Shown: positions 1 to 9,192, numbered from the stretch's first letter. The stretch: 9,434 bases of DNA from CAYSPU01 sp964432995 (GCA_964432995.1 CAYSPU010000231.1:1-9434), one strand, 5' to 3'. The notes: a model not told the origin generated them from the sequence alone. A program made the numbers and translations.

Positions 1-1433
<1,433 letters not shown>

Positions 1434-1440
<7 letters not shown>

Positions 1441-2741
1441 CGAGCGACCGAAGCTACCGGGTGCTGCTGGTTCTGGTCCTGACCGGACTGGTTCTCGGGC
1501 TGGGGCGTTTGGTCCAGTTGCGTTTCGATCGCGGCGACATTTATCCTCCCTATTCGTCGCTGCGGGCGGATCCGCTGGGCGCCAAAGCCCTGGCCGACAG
1601 TCTGGCCGAGATGCCGGGGTGCGAGGTTCGTCGACATTTGCGGTCCGGCCCCCAATTGCCGGACGGGCGCGGCGCGGCGCTGCTGTTCCTCGGCATGGAC
1701 TCGAGGCAGATGGAGCACGTGCCCGAGGCGGAAGCGGAGGCGCTGGAGCGTTTCGCGCGCGAAGGGGGACGGGTGGTGATGGCGTTTCGGGTGTCCGCGC
1801 ATGCGCGGCTGCCGGAGGCAGAGCGGGCGCGGGGCGAAGAGGCGACCGTGCCACCGCGAGAGGACGGGGCGCGGAAGGGTCGGGAGTCGCGGCAGGGCCG
1901 ACGGGAGGAGTTGGAGGCCCGATTGCGTGGAAAGCGGGTGTCGTTGTGGAAGTGGTGGGGCGTACGCTGTGTGGGAGAGGCGTTGCCGCCGGGCGCGGAG
2001 GAGGCACCCGCGGAGCCCGCGATCCGGAGAGTCGAGGCTCCGCTGCCCGCGGAGATGATGTGGCGGACGGCCCTGCATTATGAACTGACATCGACGAATT
2101 GGGCGGTTGTGTATTCGCTGGGAGACGCGCGGCCGGTGGTGCTGGAGCAGCGCTGGGGCCTGGGGACGGTGGTGCTGTGTGCGGACAGTTACCTGTTCAG
2201 CAACGAGGGGTTGCGGCGGGATCGCCAGCCCCAGTTCCTGGCCTGGATGATGGGCGCGGCGCGGCGGGTGTGGTTTGACGAGGATCACCTCGGGGTGTCC
2301 GAGCAACCGGGCGTGGCGGCGTTGGCTCGGAGGTATCGGTTGCACGGTCTGGTGTTGGGACTGGTGCTGCTGGCGGGGTTGTTTCTCTGGCGCAGTGCCA
2401 CGAGCCTGGTGCCCGCGGAGGTGGAGCGATCCGTGCTGGGCGGGGCGGAGATCGAGACGGGTAAGGAGGTCATGAGCGGTTTCATCAACCTGCTGCGGCG
2501 GAGCGTGCCGGCGTCGGATTTGCCGGTGATCTGCCTTGAGGAATGGCGGAGAAGCTGTGTGGGCGAACGGGCGCACCTGCTTGCCCACCACCCGGCGATG
2601 CGGCGGGTGCTGGAGGAGTACGCGGCCACGAAGCCGGCGGAGCGCGATCCGGTGGGCACCTGTCGCCGGCTGGCAGCGCAGCAGGCGCGGCGGCCCGACC
2701 GGGAACGAAAGGAACATGGAGAATGGAAACGGATCAACTGA
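1434..2741 (+). CDS. DUF4350 domain membrane protein
   Basis: 435-residue protein starting at ATG 1434, which overlaps the DUF4129 stop. A membrane segment at about 9-28 is followed by an outer domain and a second membrane segment at about 303-320, then a cytosolic tail of roughly 115 residues. DUF4350 hallmarks are visible: YPPYSSLRADPLGAKAL (37-53), a strand with LLFLG (83-87), EGGRVVMAF (111-119), the ADSYLFSNEGLR box (250-261), FLAWMM and FDEDHLGV (281-288). The family has a GATase-like fold related to sugar- and cofactor-binding domains, but I know of no assigned reaction. An Arg/Glu-rich low-complexity stretch (about 125-170) interrupts the outer domain and looks like a lineage-specific insertion. 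The tail ends in a charged segment encoded where the MoxR gene already begins (19-base overlap). Its place between DUF4129 and MoxR matches the usual order of this gene cluster. Confidence 0.88.
2710..2713 (+). promoter_or_regulatory. Ribosome binding site for the MoxR gene
   Basis: AGGA lies 9 bases before ATG 2723. It favours that codon over the longer upstream open frame, and the protein from 2723 begins exactly where MoxR homologues normally begin. Confidence 0.55.
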
Positions 2742-3682
2742 GAGAAAGCCTGACTCGGGCGCGGGCGGAGGTGGCGAAGGTCGTTATCGGGCAATCCGAG
2801 GCGATCGATCTGGCCTTGATCACCATCTTCACGGGGCATCACGCCTTGGTGGAGGGCGTGCCGGGCGTGGCGAAGACGCTACTGGTGCGAACGTTGGCGC
2901 GCGTGCTGGGTTGCGCGTTTGCCCGGATTCAGTTCACGCCGGATTTGATGCCGGCCGACATCACGGGGACGAACGTCTACAATCTGCAGCGAAACGAGTT
3001 TGCGCTCGTCCAGGGACCGGTGTTCACCTCCTTTCTCCTGGCGGACGAAATCAACCGGGCGCCGGCGAAGACGCAGTCGGCACTGCTGCAGGCGATGCAG
3101 GAGCGCCGGGTTACGATCGACCGCGAGACCCATCTGCTCCCGCCGCAATTCACCGTGTTCGCCACGCAGAATCCCGTCGAGTATGAGGGGACCTACCCGC
3201 TGCCCGAAGCGCAGAAGGATCGGTTCATGCTGAAGATCACCATGCGCTGTCCGGAGCGCGAGGAGGAACTCGTCCTGGCGCGGCGGATGTTGGGTGTGGA
3301 TTCACCCGAGGCGATGCTGGATGCGGGAGCGGTGAAACCGGTCATCAGCGGCGAAGCGCTGGCCGCCCTGCGCGAGCAACTGCGGCACATCACCGTGCGC
3401 GAAGAGTTGGTGGCCTATCTCGTGGACATCATTCGCGCCACGCGTCAGCACGAGAGCGTGCTGGTGGGGGCCGGGCCGCGCGCCACGCAGGCCTTGCTGT
3501 TGGCCGGCCGCGCATTGGCGGCCCTCGCCGGACGCGACTTCGTCACGCCGGACGACCTCAAGGCCATGGCCGTCCCGGTGCTCGAACACCGGTTGATCCT
3601 GCGTCCCGAGTTTGAGATTGAAGGCGCGACCGTGGTGGAGGTGATTCACAAGATCCTGGAGCAAGTGACGGTGCCGCGATGA
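2723..3682 (+). CDS. MoxR family AAA+ ATPase
   Basis: 319 residues from ATG 2723, the normal length of MoxR proteins. The frame is open further upstream, but that extension lies over the DUF4350 gene and has no MoxR similarity. Motifs: Walker A GVPGVAKT (45-52), Walker B LLADE (105-109) followed by INRAP, sensor 1 Asn in FATQNPVE (N150), arginine finger in AQKDRFML (R167), and sensor 2 in GPRAT (R253). A C-terminal helical lid runs from about 215 to 319. MoxR ATPases use ATP hydrolysis to remodel or activate partners, often proteins with a VWA domain; the DUF58 product immediately downstream is the likely partner, and the flanking membrane proteins may be recruited with it. The stop overlaps the DUF58 start (ATGA), which suggests coupled translation and near-equal synthesis. 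Family assignment is certain; the substrate is inferred from neighbours. Confidence 0.96.
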   Translation: METDQLRESLTRARAEVAKVVIGQSEAIDLALITIFTGHHALVEGVPGVAKTLLVRTLARVLGCAFARIQFTPDLMPADITGTNVYNLQRNEFALVQGPVFTSFLLADEINRAPAKTQSALLQAMQERRVTIDRETHLLPPQFTVFATQNPVEYEGTYPLPEAQKDRFMLKITMRCPEREEELVLARRMLGVDSPEAMLDAGAVKPVISGEALAALREQLRHITVREELVAYLVDIIRATRQHESVLVGAGPRATQALLLAGRALAALAGRDFVTPDDLKAMAVPVLEHRLILRPEFEIEGATVVEVIHKILEQVTVPR

Positions 3683-5065
3683 TGGTTCCGGAAACACGAT
3701 TGCTGGTCTGGGCGGGCGCCGCTCTCCTCCCCATGGCCGCCACGGCCTCGCCCATCCCCGGCGTCGCCCTCCCCGGGCTCGTCCTCTCCCTGGCCCTGCT
3801 CGCCATCGCCTCCATTGACGCGCTGCGGGCCCGACGTGCCCTCGAGGGAATCACGGTTCTGCTCCCGGATGTCGTCCGCCTGGCCAAGGATCGAGCGGGG
3901 CGGATCGACGTGCGGATTCGGAGCGCGCGGGAGCAACCCTGCCGTTTGCGGCTGGGACTTCCTCTGCCCGCCGCCGTGGAATCGCCGCAGGAGGACACAG
4001 TCGCCGTGCTCCCCGCGGGTCCCGCGGGGGCCTGGGTTGCCTGGCCGTGCACGCCTCGAAAGCGGGGTCGCTTCGAGCTGGGGGCTTGCTACCTCGAGGC
4101 GAGTTCTCCCTGGGGTTTGTGGGCCTGGCGCCAGGCGCAGCCGGTGCGCACGGAGATTCGGATCTACCCCAACCTCCTCGCGGAAAGGCGCGGCGTCGCG
4201 GCCCTCTTCCTGAACCGCGGGATGTCCGGAATCCACGCCCAGCGGCAGGCGGGCAAGGGGCGCGACTTCGAGAAGCTGCGGGAGCACATGGCGGGCGACA
4301 GCTTTGACGATGCTCATTGGAAAGCGACGGCGNNNNNNNNNNCGGCCGGTGACCAAGGTATTCCAGATTGAGCGAACCCAGGAGGTCTACGTGGCAATCG
4401 ACACTTCGCGCCTGGCGGCGCGCGAGGTTCGCGTGCCGGCCAACGCGCCGCCGCCGCCGCTGACCGGAGACCAGGATCGGCCGGCGCCCGAGCCGGCGAC
4501 GACCGTGCTCGACCGGTATCTCACCGCCGCGTTGGTCGTCGGCCTGGCAGCGCAGAGACAGGGAGATCTGTTTGGCCTGCTGACCTTCGACGACCGCGTG
4601 CAGCGATTCGTCCGCGCGCGCAACGGGCGGGATCACTACAGCGCATGCCGCGATGCCTTGTACACGCTGGAGCCGCGCCTGGTAACGCCGGCGTTCGAAG
4701 ATGTCTGCTCTTTCATCCGCCTGCGGCTGCGTCGTCGGGCGCTGGTCCTCTTCCTCACGTCGCTCGATGACCCGGTCCTGGCCGAGCAATTTGTGCAGGC
4801 GGCGGACTTGGTTTGCCGCCAGCACCTGGTGCTGGTCAATCTGCTGCCGCCGCCGGGCGTCGAGCCGCTGTTCGCCGGAAAGCCGGCCGACTCGGCTGAG
4901 GGCCTCTACCGCCAATTGGGAGGCCACCTGCGGTGGCAGGAATTGCGTGAGTTGCAGACCGTTCTCCAGCGGCGGGGAGTGCGGCTCAGCCTCCTCACCC
5001 AGGAAGCGCTCAGCGCCCAATTGGTTTCCCAATACCTCGAAGTGAAACGCGCCCAACGCCTGTGA
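3679..5065 (+). CDS. DUF58 protein with VWA-like domain, interrupted by a 10-N assembly gap
   Basis: One gene read in two frames because of the N block. The left part gives 218 residues: a membrane hairpin at about 7-48, then a beta-rich region, ending in GRDFEKLREHMAGDSFDDAHW-KATA, the DUF58 signature. The right part, from 4343, continues at once with RPVTKVFQIERTQ and then YVAIDTS, the first strand of the VWA-like fold and a degenerate metal site (D and first S present, the usual second S replaced by L). It goes on with LFGLLTFDDRVQRFV and ends in YLEVKRAQRL; 240 residues to the stop. Homologues usually have three residues (RRG or similar) between KATA and the following R, so a 9-base gap would restore one protein of about 461 residues, a normal length. 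A Pro-rich loop (APPPPLTG, then APEPATT) sits after the metal site. Likely partner of the MoxR ATPase. Probably intact in the genome, not a pseudogene. Confidence 0.92.
4333..4342. other. Assembly gap (10 N)
   Basis: Ten consecutive N inside the DUF58 gene. The frame before it ends cleanly at 4332 and the frame after it begins at 4343, so the true length must be a multiple of three. Ten is therefore a placeholder or miscount. Confidence 0.99.
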
Positions 5066-6090
5066 TCATCGACCTCCAGCGCTTTCTCCAGACCGAACGA
5101 CCGTTCTGGTCTGAGCTCGAGTCCTTCCTCGGCCGGATCGAACAGGATCCCGGCTACCGCCCGGGGCTCGGCGAGAGCAAGCGGTTTCACTACCTCTACG
5201 AGCGGACGGCGGGGGATCTGGCGCGTCTGGTAACCTTCGCCTCCGAGCCGGAACTGCGCGGCTACCTGGAGTCGCTCGTCGCCCGCGCGTATGCGGAGGT
5301 GCACGAGAGCCGGACGCGGCCGCGCCGCGCCTCCCCCTGGCGCTGGTTCACGGAGAGATTCCCACAGACCTTCCGTCGGCACCGCCGCGCCTTCTGGCTC
5401 TCGGTGGCGGCAACGCTTGCCGGTTGCCTCCTCGGCGGCTTCGCCGTGGTGCTCGATCCGGACGCCAAATCCGTGCTCCTGCCGTTTCCGCATCTCCAGG
5501 GCAATCCCGCCGAGCGCGTGGCCGACGAGGAACGTCAGGCGGAGAGCCCCGGCGTCGGCCTCAAGACCACGTTCTCCGCGGTGTTGATGACGCACAACAC
5601 GAAGGTGGCGATCTTCACCATGGCGCTCGGGTTGAGCTGGGGGATCGGCACGCTCGTCATCCTGTTCTACAACGGGGTGATTCTCGGGGCGGTCAGTATC
5701 GACTACCTGATGGCCGGCCAGGGAGGATTCCTCGCCGGCTGGCTGCTGCCCCACGGGTCGGTGGAGATTCCCTCGATCCTCATCGCCGGTCAGGCCGGTT
5801 TCGTCCTCGCCAGCGCGCTGATCGGGTGGGGCCGGCGGGTTTCCTTGCGATCCCGACTCCGCGCCGTGGTCGGCGACCTGGTCACGTTGATCGGCGGGGT
5901 GGCAGTAATGCTCTTCTGGGCGGGCCTGGTTGAGGCGTTCTTCTCGCAGTACCACGAACCCATCATGCCGTACGCGGTCAAGATCGCCTTTGGCCTTCTC
6001 GAACTGACGGGACTCATTCTGTTCCTGACCCTCGCTGGCCGGGCGCCGCCCCCCGCCGCCGTTCCCCAGGAGGACACCCCGACATCGTGA
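5062..6090 (+). CDS. SpoIIM family (DUF95) multi-pass membrane protein
   Basis: 342 residues from GTG 5062, whose last two bases form part of the DUF58 stop (GTGA). No Shine-Dalgarno sequence is visible, so re-initiation after DUF58 is likely. A cytosolic helical N-terminal domain (about 1-108, with SKRFHYLYERTAGDLARL) precedes the first membrane segment at 111-130; further segments lie near 182-204, 236-255, 270-290 and 303-324. SpoIIM hallmarks are present: THNTKVAIFTMALGLSWGIGT (177-197), the following NGVILG, and the HGSVEIPSILIAGQAGF box (231-247). The family is named from a Bacillus engulfment protein that, with SpoIID and SpoIIP, drives peptidoglycan removal. Homologues in non-sporulating bacteria typically sit beside RDD, DUF58 and MoxR genes, as here, with no assigned job, so this gene does not imply sporulation. 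Confidence 0.92.
   Translation: MIIDLQRFLQTERPFWSELESFLGRIEQDPGYRPGLGESKRFHYLYERTAGDLARLVTFASEPELRGYLESLVARAYAEVHESRTRPRRASPWRWFTERFPQTFRRHRRAFWLSVAATLAGCLLGGFAVVLDPDAKSVLLPFPHLQGNPAERVADEERQAESPGVGLKTTFSAVLMTHNTKVAIFTMALGLSWGIGTLVILFYNGVILGAVSIDYLMAGQGGFLAGWLLPHGSVEIPSILIAGQAGFVLASALIGWGRRVSLRSRLRAVVGDLVTLIGGVAVMLFWAGLVEAFFSQYHEPIMPYAVKIAFGLLELTGLILFLTLAGRAPPPAAVPQEDTPTS
6068..6073 (+). promoter_or_regulatory. Shine-Dalgarno-like AGGAGG before the RDD gene
   Basis: A perfect AGGAGG inside the end of the SpoIIM gene. It lies 13 bases before GTG 6087 and 16 before ATG 6090, which is longer than optimal. It may assist re-initiation at the stop/start overlap rather than act alone. Confidence 0.4.
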
Positions 6091-6854
6091 TGTCGATCGG
6101 ACCTTCCAGCCGCCTCGAGATCCGGACGCCGGAAGGCATCCTGTTTTCGTTGTCCCTCGCGGGCCCCGTGGCGCGCTTCCTCTCCTGGATCGTCGACGCC
6201 GCCGCCATGAGTTCGGTCCTCCTGATCGCGGGGATGATCCTCCGCGTTCTGGATCTGTTTGGGGGCGCGTTCTCCGATGCTGCCCGCGTCCTGGCCTTCT
6301 TCATCGTCCAAATCGGTTACGGGATCGCGCTCGAATGGTTCTGGCGCGGGCAGACTCTGGGGAAGCGGCTCTTGGGCCTGCGCGTCATGGACGCCCAGGG
6401 GCTGCGCCTCCAATTCAGCCAGGTCGTCGTCCGTAACCTGCTCCGATTCGTCGACATGCTTCCTGTGTTCTACCTGGTGGGCGGCGTCGCGTGTCTGATC
6501 AATCGGCGGGCGCAGCGGCTCGGTGACCTCGCCGCCAACACCATCGTTGTTCGACAGCCGCGGCTCCTGGAACCGAACCTCGATCAGCTTCTGGCCGGAA
6601 AGTACAACTCGTTGCGCGATCACCGCCACCTCGTTGCCCGGCTCCACCAGAGGATCTCGCCCGAAGAAGCGCGCATCGGCCTGGAAGCGATCCTCCGACG
6701 CGAAGAGCTGGATGCCGAAGCCCGCGTGCGGCTGTATGCGGAAATCGCGGCGCACTACCGCGCCGCGGTGGAATTCCCTCCCGAGACGGTGGAAGGGATC
6801 ACCGACGAGCAGTATGTGCGGAACGTGCTGGATGCCCTGTTCCGTCACGCGTGA
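6087..6854 (+). CDS. RDD family membrane protein
   Basis: 255 residues if it starts at GTG 6087 (GTGA overlap with the SpoIIM stop) or 254 from ATG 6090, which overlaps the stop by one base (TGATG); the sequence does not decide between them. RDD domain motifs appear in order: ARFLSWIVD with R30 and D37 in the first membrane helix, GQTLGKRLLGLRV (88-100) between helices, RNLLRFVDMLP (116-126) in the last helix pair, and RRAQRLGDLAANTIVV (140-155). Hydrophobic helices lie near 27-52, 63-84 and 121-138. A cytosolic helical tail of about 100 residues follows and contains charged helices with no motif I recognise. RDD proteins are small membrane proteins; some have been proposed as ion antiporters, but most, including those in MoxR/DUF58/SpoIIM clusters, are uncharacterised. 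It is the last gene of the operon, and its 3' end overlaps the convergent mutY. Confidence 0.92.
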   Translation: MMSIGPSSRLEIRTPEGILFSLSLAGPVARFLSWIVDAAAMSSVLLIAGMILRVLDLFGGAFSDAARVLAFFIVQIGYGIALEWFWRGQTLGKRLLGLRVMDAQGLRLQFSQVVVRNLLRFVDMLPVFYLVGGVACLINRRAQRLGDLAANTIVVRQPRLLEPNLDQLLAGKYNSLRDHRHLVARLHQRISPEEARIGLEAILRREELDAEARVRLYAEIAAHYRAAVEFPPETVEGITDEQYVRNVLDALFRHA

Positions 6855-7917
6855 GCTGCTGCCGCTTCCAGATCTTGCGGTGAAGCCCCGAAAGCGGCAG
6901 CCGCTCGATTTCGTCGGGTCTGAACCAGCGGCTGCCGTCGCCCGGCAATCCGGGAATGTCCAGGCCCCGCGTCCAGCGCGCCGCAAACACGTGAACCGTG
7001 TAGCGATACCGCGTAATGGCGTGCCTCAGGCGGAAGCGCTCCCGGACCGACCGCCCCGCGGGCTCCGCTCCAGAGTGCGCCGCGGACGCAGAAGACGGCG
7101 GCGCCTCGGAGCACGGGAATTCCCAGTAACCACTGCGGCTTCGGCCCGCGGGATGGGGCCGGAGCCGAAACCGCCCCTGATGTCGTAGCAGCCACACCCA
7201 CAGCTCCTGTCGGACCGGTTGCGGGCGGCGCCGGCGGTTTGGGTAATCATCGACCCGACCTGTCCTCCGCGCCACGCAACGCCGCCGCCACGGGCAGGTG
7301 GCACAGTCTGGCTGGCGGGGCGTGCAACACACCGCGCCCAGTTCCATCAACGCCTGGTTCCAGTCCGCACAATGCCGATGACGTGCGGCGGGTTCCCTGG
7401 CCGCCGCCTGGACGAGGACCGTCGCCAGCCGCGCCAGTATCTCTCGCGTGCGCCGGCGGTGCGGATCGCCGCTGATCCCCCACACGCGCGTGAGCACCCG
7501 CGCCACATTTCCATCGACGACCGGAACCGGCTGATCGAAGGCAATGCTGCAGAGCGCCCCCGCCGTGTAGTCACCTACCCCGGGCAAGGATCGGAGAACG
7601 GAGAACTGCGACGGGATCCGCCCCGCAAAGCGGGCCCTGACCATCCGCGCCGCCGCCTGCAGATTCCGAACGCGAGAATAGTAACCCAGGCCTTCCCACA
7701 GCTTGAGGACGCGATCCTCGGGGGCGGAAGCGAGCGCCGCCACATCCGGCAGCGCCCGCATCCAACGCTCCCAATACGCAACGACCACCTGGGCGCGCGT
7801 CTGCTGCAGCATGACCTCGGAAACCCAGATCGCATAGGGATCGCGCGTCCGCCGCCAAGGCAAGTCTCTCGCCTTGGCGCGGTACCACCGCAGCAGGGTG
7901 CGCACGCGCGTCCGCAT
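6799..7917 (-). CDS. mutY: A/G-specific adenine DNA glycosylase MutY
   Basis: Removes adenine mispaired with 8-oxoguanine, starting base-excision repair in the GO system. Start chosen at ATG 7917 (372 residues): the open frame continues to a TTG at 7977, but family members begin just before WYRAKARDLPWR. Residues from 7917: catalytic Glu34 in WVSEVMLQQT (31-40), GLGYYSRVRNL (77-87), helix-hairpin-helix LPGVGDYTAGAL (111-122), catalytic Asp135 in VVDGNVARVL, DWNQALMELGA, and the 4Fe-4S ligands C198, C205, C208 and C214 with spacing 6, 2 and 5. The C-terminal NUDIX-like 8-oxoG recognition domain starts near 238, with SGYWEFP and later RHAITRYRYTVHVF, where most relatives have a His plus Thr or Ser loop. 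Similarity ends near LSGLHRKIWKRQ; the last 20 or so residues are a tail encoded mostly over the RDD gene. Transcribed opposite to both neighbours, so it needs its own promoter. Confidence 0.96.
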   Translation of the reverse strand: MRTRVRTLLRWYRAKARDLPWRRTRDPYAIWVSEVMLQQTRAQVVVAYWERWMRALPDVAALASAPEDRVLKLWEGLGYYSRVRNLQAAARMVRARFAGRIPSQFSVLRSLPGVGDYTAGALCSIAFDQPVPVVDGNVARVLTRVWGISGDPHRRRTREILARLATVLVQAAAREPAARHRHCADWNQALMELGAVCCTPRQPDCATCPWRRRCVARRTGRVDDYPNRRRRPQPVRQELWVWLLRHQGRFRLRPHPAGRSRSGYWEFPCSEAPPSSASAAHSGAEPAGRSVRERFRLRHAITRYRYTVHVFAARWTRGLDIPGLPGDGSRWFRPDEIERLPLSGLHRKIWKRQQLTRDGTGHPARSAHTARR

Positions 7918-7957
7918 GGTTGCGGAGGGTAGGGGAGAAGCATAGCATGGGGCAACT

Positions 7958-8914
7958 TTGGTGACGCCAGTGACCAACTACACACGCAAACTGCAGCCGG
8001 GGGAAGGCGACCGGTTGAAGAGCCTGCTTTCCGAGCGCGGCTACGCCTTTCGCGACGTTCCCCACGCCCGCTTCGCCGCCGACCGGCCCCACACCAAAGT
8101 GGTCCTCTACAACAGCGGCAAGCTGGTTGTCCAGGGCCAGGGCACACGCGAGTTCGTCGAGTTCCTGCTCGAACCCGAAGTCCTGGGACGAGCCGAGTTG
8201 GGATATGAAACCGTGTTGAACCCGGCCCTCAAGATCCCGCGATTGGGGGTGGACGAAAGCGGGAAAGGCGACACGTTCGGCCCGTTGTGCGTGGCCGGGG
8301 TCTACGGCAACGAGGCGATCGTCTCCCGGTGGATGGATCTCGGTGTTCGCGATTCCAAGTCGATCAAGAGCGAGAAGAGGATTGCCGACTTGGCGAAGGA
8401 GATTCGCGCGAGTCCAGGGTGTGTTGTTGACGTTGTGGTGATCGGCAACGAGGCTTACAACCGCTTGTATCGTAAGTTCAACAATGTCAATAGCTTGCTT
8501 GCATGGGGGCATGCGCGTGTCATCGAGAACCTGGTGTCCAAGGCCGACCGGATGCAACCGCCGCCGGAGAGGGCGGTTGTGGACCAGTTTGCGGCGAGTC
8601 AGGAGACGGTGAGGCGTGCTTTGATGTCTGGTGGGCGGGGGCTTGAGCTTGTGCAACGACATAAGGCCGAGGAAGATCCGGTGGTTGCGGCGGCTTCCAT
8701 TCTGGCGCGGCATGAGTTCGTGACCCGACTTTCCCGGCTGGAGGCTCAGTTCGGCGTCCGCCTGCCCAAAGGGGCTTCACCGGCGGTGGCGGAGGCCTTG
8801 GCGGAGTTCATGGGAAAGCACGGAGAGGAGAAGTTGGCTCTGGTGAGCAAGCTTCACTTTCGAAATGTTGCGGCCGTCAAAAAACCAATTGACACTCCTG
8901 AAGGGCTCTCATAG
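7958..8914 (+). CDS. rnhC: Ribonuclease HIII
   Basis: Cleaves the RNA strand of RNA/DNA hybrids. 318 residues from TTG 7958; GTG 7961 and GTG 7970 are equally possible, since GGGG at 7949-7952 is the only nearby ribosome-site candidate. Residues 1-75 form the TBP-like substrate-binding domain typical of RNase HIII (TRKLQPGEGDRLKSLL, ARFAAD, VVLYNSGKLVVQGQG, EFVEFLLEPEVL), which distinguishes it from RNase HII. The catalytic domain carries GVDESGKGDTFGPL with D99 and E100, RDSKSIKSEKRI (131-142), D209 in VVDQF and D240 in AEEDPVVAAASILAR, giving a full DEDD set. Length is normal for the family. Codons end mostly in C up to about 8390 and then shift towards G and T. Divergent from mutY with only 40 bases between starts. 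RNase HIII is common in Firmicutes, chlamydiae and related groups. Confidence 0.96.
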   Translation: MVTPVTNYTRKLQPGEGDRLKSLLSERGYAFRDVPHARFAADRPHTKVVLYNSGKLVVQGQGTREFVEFLLEPEVLGRAELGYETVLNPALKIPRLGVDESGKGDTFGPLCVAGVYGNEAIVSRWMDLGVRDSKSIKSEKRIADLAKEIRASPGCVVDVVVIGNEAYNRLYRKFNNVNSLLAWGHARVIENLVSKADRMQPPPERAVVDQFAASQETVRRALMSGGRGLELVQRHKAEEDPVVAAASILARHEFVTRLSRLEAQFGVRLPKGASPAVAEALAEFMGKHGEEKLALVSKLHFRNVAAVKKPIDTPEGLS

Positions 8915-9038
8915 TTTCTCGCCGCCATTTGACCGCAAAGCACGAATTCGTTGGTCCCGGGTTGGGTCTTTTATATGAGATGGCGGGGCCGACGGGGCTT
9001 TGTCGTCTTTTGCGGCGGGTCAGGAAGCACTAGCTGTT
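8915..9038. other. Intergenic region upstream of the tRNA-Thr/tuf unit
   Basis: 124 bases with no credible open frame or strong terminator, and less GC-rich in its middle than the flanks. It must hold the promoter for the tRNA-Thr and tuf transcript unless rnhC reads through. Confidence 0.7.
8951..8977 (+). promoter_or_regulatory. Possible sigma-70-like promoter for tRNA-Thr and tuf
   Basis: TTGGTC (8951-8956) and TATATG (8972-8977) are separated by 15 bases, short of the ideal 17. It is the only AT-rich hexamer pair in the gap and would start a transcript about 55 bases before the tRNA. Weak match; offered as a candidate only. Confidence 0.3.
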
Positions 9039-9114
9039 GCCCATGTAGCTCAGTTGGCAGAGCGCGTCCTTGGTAAGGACGAGGTCATCAGTTCAACCCT
9101 GATCATGGGCTCCA
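9039..9114 (+). tRNA. tRNA-Thr (anticodon GGT)
   Basis: Folds as a complete 76-base cloverleaf. The acceptor stem GCCCATG (9039-9045) pairs with CATGGGC (9104-9110); the D stem is GCTC/GAGC; the anticodon stem CGTCC/GGACG encloses the loop TTGGTAA, with GGT at 9072-9074; the variable loop has 5 bases; the T stem ATCAG/CTGAT encloses TTCAACC. The discriminator base is T and CCA is encoded at 9112-9114. It reads ACC and ACT threonine codons. It lies just before tuf, a frequent bacterial arrangement in which the tRNA is cut from the leader of the translation-factor transcript. Confidence 0.97.
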
Positions 9115-9182
9115 GTTGAACCATCCGCGGAAGGCGGCAGTTTTTGGCAACGGAACAGCAGTCAAAACCAGCTAATCAAATT

Positions 9183-9186
9183 AGGA
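9183..9186 (+). promoter_or_regulatory. Ribosome binding site for tuf
   Basis: AGGA, 6 bases before ATG 9193, in an AT-rich unstructured context suited to a highly expressed gene. Confidence 0.7.
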
Positions 9187-9192
9187 ATCGCA

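Noticed and set aside
3851..5056. Long minus-strand open frame (401 residues) opposite DUF58.
   Set aside because: It crosses the N block, shows no family motif and is opposite a clear DUF58 gene.
3679..5065. DUF58 as a frameshifted pseudogene.
   Set aside because: The frame break coincides exactly with the N gap, and conserved family residues continue directly on both sides, so it is an assembly effect.
5062..6090. SpoIIM homologue as evidence that the organism forms endospores.
   Set aside because: No other sporulation gene is present, and SpoIIM-family proteins beside RDD and MoxR genes are widespread in bacteria that do not sporulate.
5790..6986. Minus-strand open frame (398 residues) opposite SpoIIM and RDD.
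   Set aside because: Low-complexity charged translation without domains; the plus strand has SpoIIM and RDD motifs throughout.
7219..7932. Plus-strand open frame (237 residues) over mutY.
   Set aside because: It is an antisense shadow: all MutY catalytic and Fe-S motifs lie on the minus strand.
7571..8713. Minus-strand open frame (380 residues) over rnhC and the start of mutY.
   Set aside because: It is opposite the complete RNase HIII motifs, and its last part is mutY read out of frame.
8990..9011. Possible terminator after rnhC: CGAC/GTCG hairpin followed by TCTTTT.
   Set aside because: The stem has only four Watson-Crick pairs and an eight-base loop. It lies downstream of the only promoter candidate for the tRNA, so it would block that transcript.
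9125..9145. Possible hairpin CCGC/GCGG with a following T-run between the tRNA and tuf.
   Set aside because: A four-pair stem is too weak to call a terminator, and ending transcription here would cut tuf off from the shared leader. It could be a processing site, but nothing shows that.
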